From Candidatus Nitrospira kreftii (GTDB lineage Bacteria; Nitrospirota; Nitrospiria; Nitrospirales; Nitrospiraceae): a stretch of 64,000 nucleotides of DNA. Where the stretch lies: NCBI GenBank assembly GCA_014058405.1, contig CP047423.1, forward strand, positions 3,580,501 through 3,644,500. Reading direction: 5' to 3'. Numbering within the stretch: the stretch's first letter is position 1; every line of letters starts with the position of its first letter. The position numbers were made by a program, and so were the translations under genes. Shown here piece by piece: positions 49,774 to 57,424 of this stretch. The notes below the pieces were generated by a model. The model saw nothing but the letters and a program-made list of their open reading frames with translations. It searched no databases and was not told where the DNA came from.

Positions 49774-50052
49774 ATGTATAACGTTGCTCAAGTCATCGAC
49801 GAAAAGTGCACTGCCAAGAAGGGGTGCCGCCTCTGTATCATGTATTGCCCAGAGGCGAATTGCCTGGACCTAAATACCAGTAAGATGGTGGCGGAAGTGA
49901 CCATCGATCGCTGCAAAGGCTGCGAACTCTGTGTGATCGTCTGCGACGCAGCCAAACACTTTGCTATCACCATGCAGGCTGTCAGCGCTACAGGACAACT
50001 GATGACCAAAAAGGGTGAGTCGGCTGCGCTCGGGCAAGCCTATCAAGGCTAG
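49774..50052 (+). CDS. 2-oxoacid:ferredoxin oxidoreductase ferredoxin-like subunit
   Basis: Delta (ferredoxin-like) subunit of 92 residues carrying electrons between the beta-subunit cluster and free ferredoxin. Two cysteine groups are present: C12, C18, C21, C25 in a spacing CxxxxxCxxCxxxCP with a further C30, and CKGCELCVIVC (about 47-57), the standard second group. The first group has five residues rather than two between its first cysteines. The gene lies 18 bases after gamma and ends the operon. Confidence 0.9.
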   Translation: MYNVAQVIDEKCTAKKGCRLCIMYCPEANCLDLNTSKMVAEVTIDRCKGCELCVIVCDAAKHFAITMQAVSATGQLMTKKGESAALGQAYQG

Positions 50053-50074
50053 ACAAGTAGATTTAGCATCAATG

Positions 50075-50104
50075 AACCCCATAGCCCTCGCTATGGGGTT
50101 TTTT
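50075..50104 (+). terminator. Intrinsic terminator of oxidoreductase operon
   Basis: An 11-pair stem AACCCCATAGC/GCTATGGGGTT with a four-base loop, followed at once by a T run. It ends the operon cleanly, 22 bases before the next small gene. Confidence 0.93.
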
Positions 50105-50126
50105 ATTGGAATCAAGGAGAGGCAAG

Positions 50127-50396
50127 ATGGAAAACGAAGATAACACGCTGGATCTACTATTGGGTGATATTACCGGCTTGATCAACCAGTATCCAATCGC
50201 CATTGAACGGCAGGCGGCAATCCTTCAAGCGACGGGAAAAGACCCAGAGCTTGTGGAGAAACTCGTCAAAGCTGCTGACACGATGCGGGACAGTGGGAAC
50301 CTCTATCTCACCTGGGCCAAACACTATGCTGCGATGGCTAAGGGCAATACAGATGCATCTTCCGATGAAGATGAAACTGAAGATTTCGATATTTAA
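50127..50396 (+). CDS. Small acidic hypothetical protein
   Basis: An 89-residue soluble protein with two or three predicted helices and an acidic tail (SSDEDETEDFD). AAGGAG lies before the ATG at 50127; a TTG at 50106 overlaps the terminator and is unlikely. I do not recognise the family. It lies between the oxidoreductase terminator and tRNA-Asn, so it needs its own promoter or read-through. Conserved placement beside the operon in relatives would hint at a linked role. Confidence 0.65.
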   Translation: MENEDNTLDLLLGDITGLINQYPIAIERQAAILQATGKDPELVEKLVKAADTMRDSGNLYLTWAKHYAAMAKGNTDASSDEDETEDFDI

Positions 50397-50458
50397 AAAC
50401 TTCCCTATTCTAAGAAAAGTTTTGTTAAAATACGTTTCGCTTCAATGTCTACCGTAGT

Positions 50459-50534
50459 TCCCCGGTAGCTCAGTTGGTAGAGCAGCCGGCTGTTAACCGG
50501 CTGGTCGCAGGTTCGAGTCCTGCCCGGGGAGCCA
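50459..50534 (+). tRNA. tRNA-Asn(GTT)
   Basis: Full cloverleaf: acceptor TCCCCGG/CCGGGGA, D arm AGCTCAGTTGGTAGAGC, anticodon arm GCCGG-CTGTTAA-CCGGC (anticodon GTT), T arm CGCAGGTTCGAGTCCTGC and encoded GCCA end. Confidence 0.96.
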
Positions 50535-50595
50535 GGCAATCTAAAACCTAACCGCCCAGTCTTTGCTCCGCCTCACAGACAAAGGTATTTCACCT

Positions 50596-51237
50596 TCATG
50601 CAGAAGCAGCCTGACGAACTACTCCTCGCGCGCCAACACCACTCTTCAATACGATCTCACAGATATGATCGAGTCGCTCAATGTGTTCGTAGGCTGCCCA
50701 CGGGTCCATTGCAACCGCACATACCCCATGATTGGACTGGCCGACGATATCAAATTCGAGCGTCCCATCTTTTCGAACGTTCAGACACTCGGCTGTGACA
50801 TCAGCCAATTCTCGAGACAATGCGGGGAGGGGAGGAACGGAACGCCCTACTCGCGTGTAACGTGAGAGTTCAGGAAATTCGGCACTGATTGCCTGTAAGT
50901 CTAGGCCTGCATAGATCGCGGCTACCACATGTGTGGCATGGACATGCACAACAGTTCGTGTCCGTTTTGAATCCCGCTGCAAATTCCAATGCATCCAGAG
51001 TTCGCCCGACGGCTTTTGTAGCGCGTTGACTTTCGGTACTCGCAGGCCGGTTGCTGGATCGATAATGATCTCCAGTCGCACGACATGTTCTGGGTGTACG
51101 ATCGTCTTCCGCCAGCCGGATGGAGTAATGTAGAGGAATCTGCCGTCACGCTTTTTCATACTAATATTGCCGTCCCTCGTTGTAATCCACCCTCTCTCAT
51201 AACAACGCCTCATCACATCCCCGATAGCCGTCAGCAT
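50596..51237 (-). CDS. Class II aldolase/adducin-family protein
   Basis: Zinc-dependent aldolase-like protein of 213 residues, related to fuculose- or methylthioribulose-phosphate enzymes. DGNISMKKRDGRFLYITPSG is the family start. Zinc ligands are HVHATH (about 96-101) and a later histidine in QSNHGV. The catalytic glutamate seen in fuculose aldolase is not obvious. Substrate unknown. GGAGG lies before the start at 51237; the gene is divergent from the hydrolase. Confidence 0.87.
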   Translation of the reverse strand: MLTAIGDVMRRCYERGWITTRDGNISMKKRDGRFLYITPSGWRKTIVHPEHVVRLEIIIDPATGLRVPKVNALQKPSGELWMHWNLQRDSKRTRTVVHVHATHVVAAIYAGLDLQAISAEFPELSRYTRVGRSVPPLPALSRELADVTAECLNVRKDGTLEFDIVGQSNHGVCAVAMDPWAAYEHIERLDHICEIVLKSGVGARGVVRQAASA

Positions 51238-51362
51238 GATTCCTCCATGGAAATGGTAAGATAATTCCGGTATTGGTATCTCCTACGGAGCACCGCTCGT
51301 GCTTGAAGCAAATCGCCACGAATCGGTTCCGATCAAGACCCCAGGGTACCATACTGAATCCT

Positions 51363-52364
51363 ATGATGAACCATTCCATGAATGAACTTGCCTCTTCCTT
51401 TCAGCCACCACTTCCTCTCCAGAATGCCCATCTCATGACCCTCATGCCCCGGTACTGGCCACGGGATACGTCGCTACTAGGATTGCCACAGGAAGAACGG
51501 CTGTTCACCGTAGAACCGCACACGCAGCTAAAAGGTTACTGTCATTGGCAAATCGATCGTACATCGTCTCCGACGGCTATTCTGGTTCATGGCCTTGAGG
51601 GCTGCAGCGAATCTGGTTATATGCGAGGTATTGCGGCTAAGGCCTATCGGGTCGGTTTCAACATCATTCGCATGAATCAACGTACATGCGGCGGAACGGA
51701 ACACCTCTCCCCAACTCTTTATAACAGCGGATTGAGCGGGGACTATCGCGCTATCGTCAATGAATTGGTCAACCGTGATGGGCTCGGCCGGATTTGGCTG
51801 GTAGGCTATTCAATGGGTGGCAACCTGGTGCTCAAAGCGGCTGGTGAGCTTGGGCGGAGTCAGTCGGCTCTTGCAGGAGCCGCCGCCGTCTGTCCGAACA
51901 TCAACCCAACCGTTTGCGCTCGCGCACTAGAAGAACCTCGCAATTGGATGTACCATCGCCACTTTGTAACCAGATTAAAATCTCGACTCCGACGAAAAGC
52001 GGCTCTGTTCCCTGGACGATGGGATCTTTCGATGCTTGATCAAATCACCACCATCAGTGAATTTGATGATCGTTATACCGCAAGAGACGGCGGCTATCGA
52101 GATGGAGCCGACTATTACAATCGGTCAGGAGCGCGCCACGTGCTCGACGCAATTGCCGTTCCTACCCTTATCATCACCGCACAGGATGATCCGTTCATTC
52201 CTTACTCGATGTTCACGGAGGCGAAAATCCAGTGGCATCCACAGATTGTCCTGGTGTCACCTCGCTACGGCGGGCACTGTGGCTTCTTCCATCGGAGCCG
52301 GAACGGCGAAGATTCCTACTGGGCTGAGAACCGGATCCTTGATTTCTTGCGAGAACGAATCTAA
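51363..52364 (+). CDS. YheT-type alpha/beta hydrolase
   Basis: Hydrolase of the YheT/EMB8 family, 333 residues from the ATG at 51363. The start HLMTLMPRYWPR, oxyanion segment LVHGLEGCSESGY, nucleophile elbow GYSMGGN, acid DDPFIP and histidine GGHCGFF are all present. Such proteins are putative lipid or acyl esterases. Upstream frame to 51273 has no support; ATG at 51366 or 51378 are alternatives. No ribosome site is clear. Confidence 0.9.
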   Translation: MMNHSMNELASSFQPPLPLQNAHLMTLMPRYWPRDTSLLGLPQEERLFTVEPHTQLKGYCHWQIDRTSSPTAILVHGLEGCSESGYMRGIAAKAYRVGFNIIRMNQRTCGGTEHLSPTLYNSGLSGDYRAIVNELVNRDGLGRIWLVGYSMGGNLVLKAAGELGRSQSALAGAAAVCPNINPTVCARALEEPRNWMYHRHFVTRLKSRLRRKAALFPGRWDLSMLDQITTISEFDDRYTARDGGYRDGADYYNRSGARHVLDAIAVPTLIITAQDDPFIPYSMFTEAKIQWHPQIVLVSPRYGGHCGFFHRSRNGEDSYWAENRILDFLRERI

Positions 52365-52452
52365 CTTAGTTGCGACTGATGCCCCTCAGAAATGACCAGC
52401 CTACTTTGCGTTGCTTGATATGAAACGCGCTCTTCTTCTGAATTGAGGTGAC

Positions 52453-53940
52453 TTAGGCAATCACGTTCTGAAGGTGGGATTGAACATCTTCGACGTAGGT
52501 CTTAAATGGATCCTGCATAGGGAACGGAGCACGGCCACGCACTTGAAAGATCGACCAATTGATAACGTAAGGAGGAAACAACCCGTCTGATTGTGGAAAG
52601 TAATCTGATTCACTGCCGGACCAGACACTGAGGAGATGTTTCACCAACGTACTGCGACCATAGGCTCGTGTATTCTTTGGCGCTTCCTCCATCGCGATCC
52701 GGATCAGAGCGTCCGTCGTCACGCGAGGGACACGCCCCTCCTCCAACAATCCATGATACAGCCCCTTCGCCGGATTTAGGTTGTGATACTCCAGATCCAA
52801 GCTCTTCAGCATCGGATCGTCCCAATTGAGATTTTCCGCCTCTCGAAAAGACTCCAACAACCAAAGCTTAGAAGCCCAATCAACGCGCCCAACAAGTTTC
52901 TGATAATCTCCGTGCAAGTCATGAAGCACTGATGCCCATTGAGCAAGAACCCAATCGGTTTCCTCATCCTGTCCCTTGCAATGCTTCAGCGCACATTCAA
53001 GGAATCGTTCTTGAATCTCAAGAGCAGACATAGTCTCATGAGACTGCAGCTGAACTGACCAACGGCGTTCCTGATCCTGCGAAATTTCCTGAAGAGTTTC
53101 CACAGGTTCGTTGATTTCCAAGTCCTGAGGTGCATGCCCTTCTTCAATGAGCTGCAGCACGAGGCCTGTAGTCCCCAGCTTGAGCGCCGTTGCGTATTCG
53201 GTCATGTTGGAATCGCCCAGCAGCAGATGAATCCGTCGGTATTGATTGGGGTCGGCCAACGGTTCATCTCTCGTATTCACAATCGACCGATTGTGCTGCA
53301 CCCATTCGAAGAAATCGTTCACGATGTAGTCCGCACGCTGAGAGATTTGGAAGGGCAGCTCCGATATATGCTGGGTGCCGGAAGCCGAACGTGGAACAAG
53401 TAACCGGTCCATCTGGATCCAGGCATCCTGAGGGGCTGCTGAACCGACACGTCCAGAGCCGGTAAAAATCTGCCTGGTCACAAGAAACGTCACAAGCGGA
53501 ACCATCCCCCGTCTCGAAAAAGGGAATCGTCGAGACACTAGGTAGTTCTCGTGTGATCCAAAGGTCGCATCCGTCTCATGGTCGATGTTGTTCTTGATCA
53601 ACGATACCTGGTCACAGAATCCGAGAGCTTCGATCGTTCGCTGCAATAAAAGGTCACCGGCACGGTCCGACGCTACCACATCCATGAGGGAATGACATTC
53701 CGGCGAAGCATACTCCAAATGCCCCATGTCTAAATAGATTCGTCCGGCGTTCGTGAGAAATCCTCCATTGCCTGGAGGCTCGTCATGCCCGCGATGATGC
53801 AAGTCCAGCACACCGCGCCGCTGCACCTGGAAGAGATGGTCACGAATCTTATGCGCAAACCACGTCGGGGATAGGTCCGGTCGATCCTCGTGGATTAAGA
53901 GTCCGTATTCAGTCTCCAACCCGAAGATACGTTTCAACAT
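52453..53940 (-). CDS. pafA: UBact/Pup ligase PafA
   Basis: Carboxylate-amine ligase that uses ATP to join the C-terminal glutamate of the Pup-like modifier to target lysines. The 495 residues begin RIFGLETEYGL and contain YLDMGHLEYASPEC, where D71 matches the catalytic base of PafA, and NTRDEPLADPNQYRRIH. It lacks the roughly 40-residue insertion that marks Dop, so it is the ligase. It begins four bases after prcA and is the last gene of the cluster. Partner is the UBact protein at 55625. Confidence 0.95.
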   Translation of the reverse strand: MLKRIFGLETEYGLLIHEDRPDLSPTWFAHKIRDHLFQVQRRGVLDLHHRGHDEPPGNGGFLTNAGRIYLDMGHLEYASPECHSLMDVVASDRAGDLLLQRTIEALGFCDQVSLIKNNIDHETDATFGSHENYLVSRRFPFSRRGMVPLVTFLVTRQIFTGSGRVGSAAPQDAWIQMDRLLVPRSASGTQHISELPFQISQRADYIVNDFFEWVQHNRSIVNTRDEPLADPNQYRRIHLLLGDSNMTEYATALKLGTTGLVLQLIEEGHAPQDLEINEPVETLQEISQDQERRWSVQLQSHETMSALEIQERFLECALKHCKGQDEETDWVLAQWASVLHDLHGDYQKLVGRVDWASKLWLLESFREAENLNWDDPMLKSLDLEYHNLNPAKGLYHGLLEEGRVPRVTTDALIRIAMEEAPKNTRAYGRSTLVKHLLSVWSGSESDYFPQSDGLFPPYVINWSIFQVRGRAPFPMQDPFKTYVEDVQSHLQNVIA

Positions 53941-53944
53941 GTTA

Positions 53945-54754
53945 TTACGAGAGTGATGGGCTCAGATCTTTGGGGAGCATTGTTTTCAGTTCATCGATTC
54001 CAAGGGCTCGATACTTGGAGGGCCCTTGCACATGGCGATCAAGTAAAACACATTCGACCGTCTTTTTGGCAATACAACGCTGCAAATAGGCATACAGTGT
54101 CTCAGAGTCCGTCGCCTGCTGATCAGAGCCGGTCCTTGCCTCATCATGGCCCTCTCCATCGTCCAGTGCTCGTCGTTGCGCTCGATCACCGACCGCCCAC
54201 GTACGAATTGCCGCACCTACAGCGTCCTCGAGAGACGCAATAGACTGTTCTCGGAGATATCCAGCCATCTTCTGCTCGACCGCCGACGTCGCGGCAAGCA
54301 CCGCATACTGGCTCCTTTCCTCAAACGTTCCGTCGTAATTGATCGTCAAGAACCCGTCTTTCCCGGCTTTCTGTCCTAACTCTGCCAGCAAGATTTTTAT
54401 GATGAAGGGAGCTTTGAACACTTCTTCGAACGCCTGCTTGATTGCCGGCGCCATACCGTACTTCACCAGTCGACTTCCGGTCACATCGGAGGCGGAGCGA
54501 TTGAACCCTTCGACGTGAGCCATCTCCAATAGATTGAAGCGCAGCTTCTCAAGATCGGCCGGGTGACCCATCCCTCCAAGGGCAAGACGATCGTAAATCT
54601 CATAAAGCTTAGGTGTACCCTTGCTCATCGTCATGAGCAGAATGCCGCGCGCGCACGTGACGCCGACGACAGGCGCCCCCTCCCTAAACTGCTCATCGAG
54701 ATAGGTCCGGCGATTGCCAACCGCTTCGACCCATTTATATGGTTCTTCATACAT
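53945..54754 (-). CDS. prcA: 20S proteasome alpha subunit
   Basis: Alpha subunit of the bacterial 20S proteasome, forming the outer gated rings. The 269 residues match bacterial PrcA: PYKWVEAVGNRRTYLDE at the start, VTCARGILLM, KLYEIYDRLALGG and VTGSRLVKYG. It has no catalytic threonine, as expected. A polar insert near 205-225 (DDGEGHDEARTGSDQQATD) enlarges a loop. The start overlaps the prcB stop by eight bases. Confidence 0.95.
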   Translation of the reverse strand: MYEEPYKWVEAVGNRRTYLDEQFREGAPVVGVTCARGILLMTMSKGTPKLYEIYDRLALGGMGHPADLEKLRFNLLEMAHVEGFNRSASDVTGSRLVKYGMAPAIKQAFEEVFKAPFIIKILLAELGQKAGKDGFLTINYDGTFEERSQYAVLAATSAVEQKMAGYLREQSIASLEDAVGAAIRTWAVGDRAQRRALDDGEGHDEARTGSDQQATDSETLYAYLQRCIAKKTVECVLLDRHVQGPSKYRALGIDELKTMLPKDLSPSLS

Positions 54755-55520
54755 GGCGGCTAACCTTAGATTCGAATAAGGGCTTCAACTGCGCGTCCGG
54801 CATCGTACGCACGCCGGATGCCGTGATGAATTTGATCACCGGATAGAGACCAGCGTCTCGGTTGACTCCTCCAGTCGCGCTGTCAAACTCTGCAGCGCTC
54901 GTCAATAATCGCAATGCCTGAACGGTGGCCTGCTCTTCAGGTATCACACTCAACGGCTGTTCGCCCCATGTATTCAAGTAATGCATGATTCCGCGAATGG
55001 TCGGTGAACCGGACCCGGATACCGCATAGTCCACTCCTTCGAACTCCGCGCCGAGAATATCGTAAAAATAGATCTTTGCCGCTTCCTGGTCGAAGTCATA
55101 CCCGGCAAAAATCGGCGCCACAGCACCCGTACCCGCCAGCGCCGCGGGGACGTTGTCTTTCAGCAATTTCGAAAGGGCCCTGAGTTTCCCCTCAAAGCTA
55201 AGCTCTTGAAGCTGTGTCCGTCGATAATACTTGAACGAATGTTCAAGGATGCGCGCCATTTCATATGCGGTCGCCGGCACTCCGGCGATTGCCATGACAC
55301 TATGCCGATCGATTTCCAATACCTTGTCAGTGCGGTCGTACATCACCATATTGCCGGCTGTTGCACGCCGATCCCCAGCGACCAACACTCCATCGCGATA
55401 CTTGAAGGCAAGAATCGTCGTAGCCATTGTCAGTTCCTGCCCTCGCGCAGCCTGGCCAGGCAGGCCAAATACATACCCCTGTTCTCTCAACAGCTGATAG
55501 AAATCGCTCTGCATACCCAT
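54747..55520 (-). CDS. prcB: 20S proteasome beta subunit
   Basis: Catalytic beta subunit. The 257 residues start with a 33-residue propeptide; cleavage before T34 (TTILAF) frees the nucleophile threonine. Counting from that residue, the expected D17 and K33 are present in AGDRRAT and RTDKVLEID, so the site is complete. The chain continues with GDYAVSG-like SGSPTIRG residues. AGAGG precedes the ATG at 55520. It lies about 105 bases after the UBact gene. Confidence 0.96.
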   Translation of the reverse strand: MGMQSDFYQLLREQGYVFGLPGQAARGQELTMATTILAFKYRDGVLVAGDRRATAGNMVMYDRTDKVLEIDRHSVMAIAGVPATAYEMARILEHSFKYYRRTQLQELSFEGKLRALSKLLKDNVPAALAGTGAVAPIFAGYDFDQEAAKIYFYDILGAEFEGVDYAVSGSGSPTIRGIMHYLNTWGEQPLSVIPEEQATVQALRLLTSAAEFDSATGGVNRDAGLYPVIKFITASGVRTMPDAQLKPLFESKVSRHV

Positions 55521-55624
55521 TCGTACCTCTTGAGACGTGAACCGTGAAAAATAAAAGGTTTATAGGCTCTCTCAGAAACGATGTTCGTTCTCTACCTTTC
55601 ACCTCTCACTTTTTACTTCTCACA
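55521..55624 (-). repeat. Degenerate GTGARAAGT-type repeats between UBact and prcB
   Basis: On the minus strand GTGAGAAGTAAAAAGTGAG and AGGTGAAAGG form a run of short degenerate repeats, with CACGGTTCACGTCTC nearer prcB. They could be a low-complexity insertion; no promoter is clear. Confidence 0.4.
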
Positions 55625-55816
55625 CTATTCTCCCGTTCGCTGTCGGTACCGCTCTGCCTGCTTCGGATCAACTTTACGCATTCGTTTCATCAGATTATCC
55701 TTATCCGGCGATCCGGTCTCCGGACGACGTGGCCCGTCTCCTTCTCCTTGTTGAGGCGACTTTGGCATGGGGTCGACCGGCCCTTCGCGTCGTTCAGGCA
55801 TCGTACTGTGTCTCAT
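55625..55816 (-). CDS. UBact: UBact ubiquitin-like protein modifier
   Basis: A 63-residue ubiquitin-like modifier, unrelated in fold to ubiquitin but functionally like Pup. It is polar and probably disordered, with a helical part KRMRKVDPKQAERYRQ and an ending RQRTGE. The terminal glutamate means no deamidation is needed before conjugation, unlike Mycobacterium Pup, which ends in glutamine. AAAGGAG lies nine bases before the ATG. The start overlaps the dop stop (ATGA). Identity rests on the tail and on the locus. Confidence 0.92.
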   Translation of the reverse strand: MRHSTMPERREGPVDPMPKSPQQGEGDGPRRPETGSPDKDNLMKRMRKVDPKQAERYRQRTGE

Positions 55817-57339
55817 ACCTGTTTACTCCTTTCGTTATCCCACACCGTCAATGCATCAGTCGGTGAAGACGCCTGTTGGAAGATCTGAGCACATCGTCGT
55901 ATGGCACCCGGGGCAAAAAGATCTCCCATATCGAGCGTTCGTGACCGAAGCCCGCCGGTAAACTGAATTTGTTCCCACTGAATCGACTTGATCTGATCCG
56001 GAAACCGCTGCACACAAAGCCCACGCAGTCCGGCACGCGTATCACTGGGACCGTTTTGGATCGCTTCTTCAATCATGTGGTCGGTTGTGATCCGCCACAC
56101 TTTCCCTTCCGCTTCAAGGCCCAGGTAGAGTCCCTGGTCAGGATTCACATTGTGGTATTCCAGGTCCAGACTGGCTAACCAAGGATCATCCCAACCAATA
56201 CGCTCTTCGCGCATAAACGTCTCGAGCAACCACTGCTTGGTTACCCAATCCAACTTCCCGACTAGCTGTGCGCGGTCTTGCGTCAAAAGGTGCAAGACCG
56301 CTCCCCATTCCTTCAACAGCCAATCCGTTTCCTCATCTAAGCCGGCCAACATCCGCCGTGCCGATTCGTAATAATATTCTTGTATCTCCAGTGCAGAGAG
56401 TCTTCGCCCATTCTGCAACTTCACTGCGATCTTGAGATCAGGATCTCGCGATAACTGTTTCACGGCAACCACCGGCTGATCCAGGGTGAGATCAGGGGCA
56501 GCTCCTCGTTCGAGCAGATCGAGAACAAGGCGTGTTGTCCCAACTTTGAGCGCTGTCGCATACTCGCACATATTGGCATCGCCGATGATGAGATGGAGTC
56601 GACGATACTTCTGGCGATCCGCGTGAGGCTCATCTCTGGTGTTGAGAATTGGACGGTTGTGCATCGTATCAACCCCGAGCTCTGCCTCCATAAAGTCAGC
56701 GCGCTGCGAGAGCTGATACAGCCCTGGGAGATGTCCTGACTCTTGCGCTTCAGTACCGACCTTCCCAGCACCGGCGATGACCTGTCGGCTTACCAGAAAC
56801 GGAACGAGGCCTGTGACAAGAGTTGAAAATGGAACGACTCGCGAGACAAGGTAGTTATCGTGGCATCCGTAGCTGTGGCCATGGAAATCCGTGTTGTTTT
56901 TGTAGAGCCTGACGTGGTCTCCTCCCAGCGCCCTATTGCGCCGTTCAGCAGCGCGAAGAACGATGCGTTCCCCAGCCCGATCCTGCGCGACAAGATCCCG
57001 GAGAGTCCGACATTCAGGGGAGGAGTATTCGGGATGCGTATGGTCATTGTAGAACCTCGCGCCGTTCGGCAATACGAGGTCACTCTTCATTTCATGGAAT
57101 GAAAATGGTCGAGCCGCATCCACCTTTGCAAACTCATCTTCTTCCTGATCCTGCTGCAAGCCGGAAACACGGAAGCCACGGGCATCTTCATGTGGGTCTT
57201 CTCTGGTGTAATCCCACCGCCGCTCGAAGGACTCAACGACATGTGCCCGAACCAATTCCATGGATTCGACGACGGGATCAACTTCGGCCACGTCATCGCG
57301 TGTGATACCGTACTCAGTTTCGATACCGAAAAGACGCAT
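55813..57339 (-). CDS. dop: Depupylase/deamidase Dop
   Basis: Homologue of PafA that cleaves the isopeptide bond between modifier and substrate. The 508 residues begin RLFGIETEYGI and hold YNDHTHPEYSSPEC with the Dop-type D99, and a charged insertion of about 40 residues (about 43-85) that is the Dop loop. NTRDEPHADRQKYRRLH is conserved. Because UBact already ends in glutamate, removal of the modifier is its likely role. The ATG at 57339 is preferred over a TTG three codons upstream. Confidence 0.95.
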   Translation of the reverse strand: MRLFGIETEYGITRDDVAEVDPVVESMELVRAHVVESFERRWDYTREDPHEDARGFRVSGLQQDQEEDEFAKVDAARPFSFHEMKSDLVLPNGARFYNDHTHPEYSSPECRTLRDLVAQDRAGERIVLRAAERRNRALGGDHVRLYKNNTDFHGHSYGCHDNYLVSRVVPFSTLVTGLVPFLVSRQVIAGAGKVGTEAQESGHLPGLYQLSQRADFMEAELGVDTMHNRPILNTRDEPHADRQKYRRLHLIIGDANMCEYATALKVGTTRLVLDLLERGAAPDLTLDQPVVAVKQLSRDPDLKIAVKLQNGRRLSALEIQEYYYESARRMLAGLDEETDWLLKEWGAVLHLLTQDRAQLVGKLDWVTKQWLLETFMREERIGWDDPWLASLDLEYHNVNPDQGLYLGLEAEGKVWRITTDHMIEEAIQNGPSDTRAGLRGLCVQRFPDQIKSIQWEQIQFTGGLRSRTLDMGDLFAPGAIRRCAQIFQQASSPTDALTVWDNERSKQV

Positions 57340-57424
57340 AATCTCCAAGTGCCATGTTTATAAGCAACAGGCTGAAAGATTCGAATCACCTGCATTTTTT
57401 CAGCTTGTTACCGGCAACTATCTC

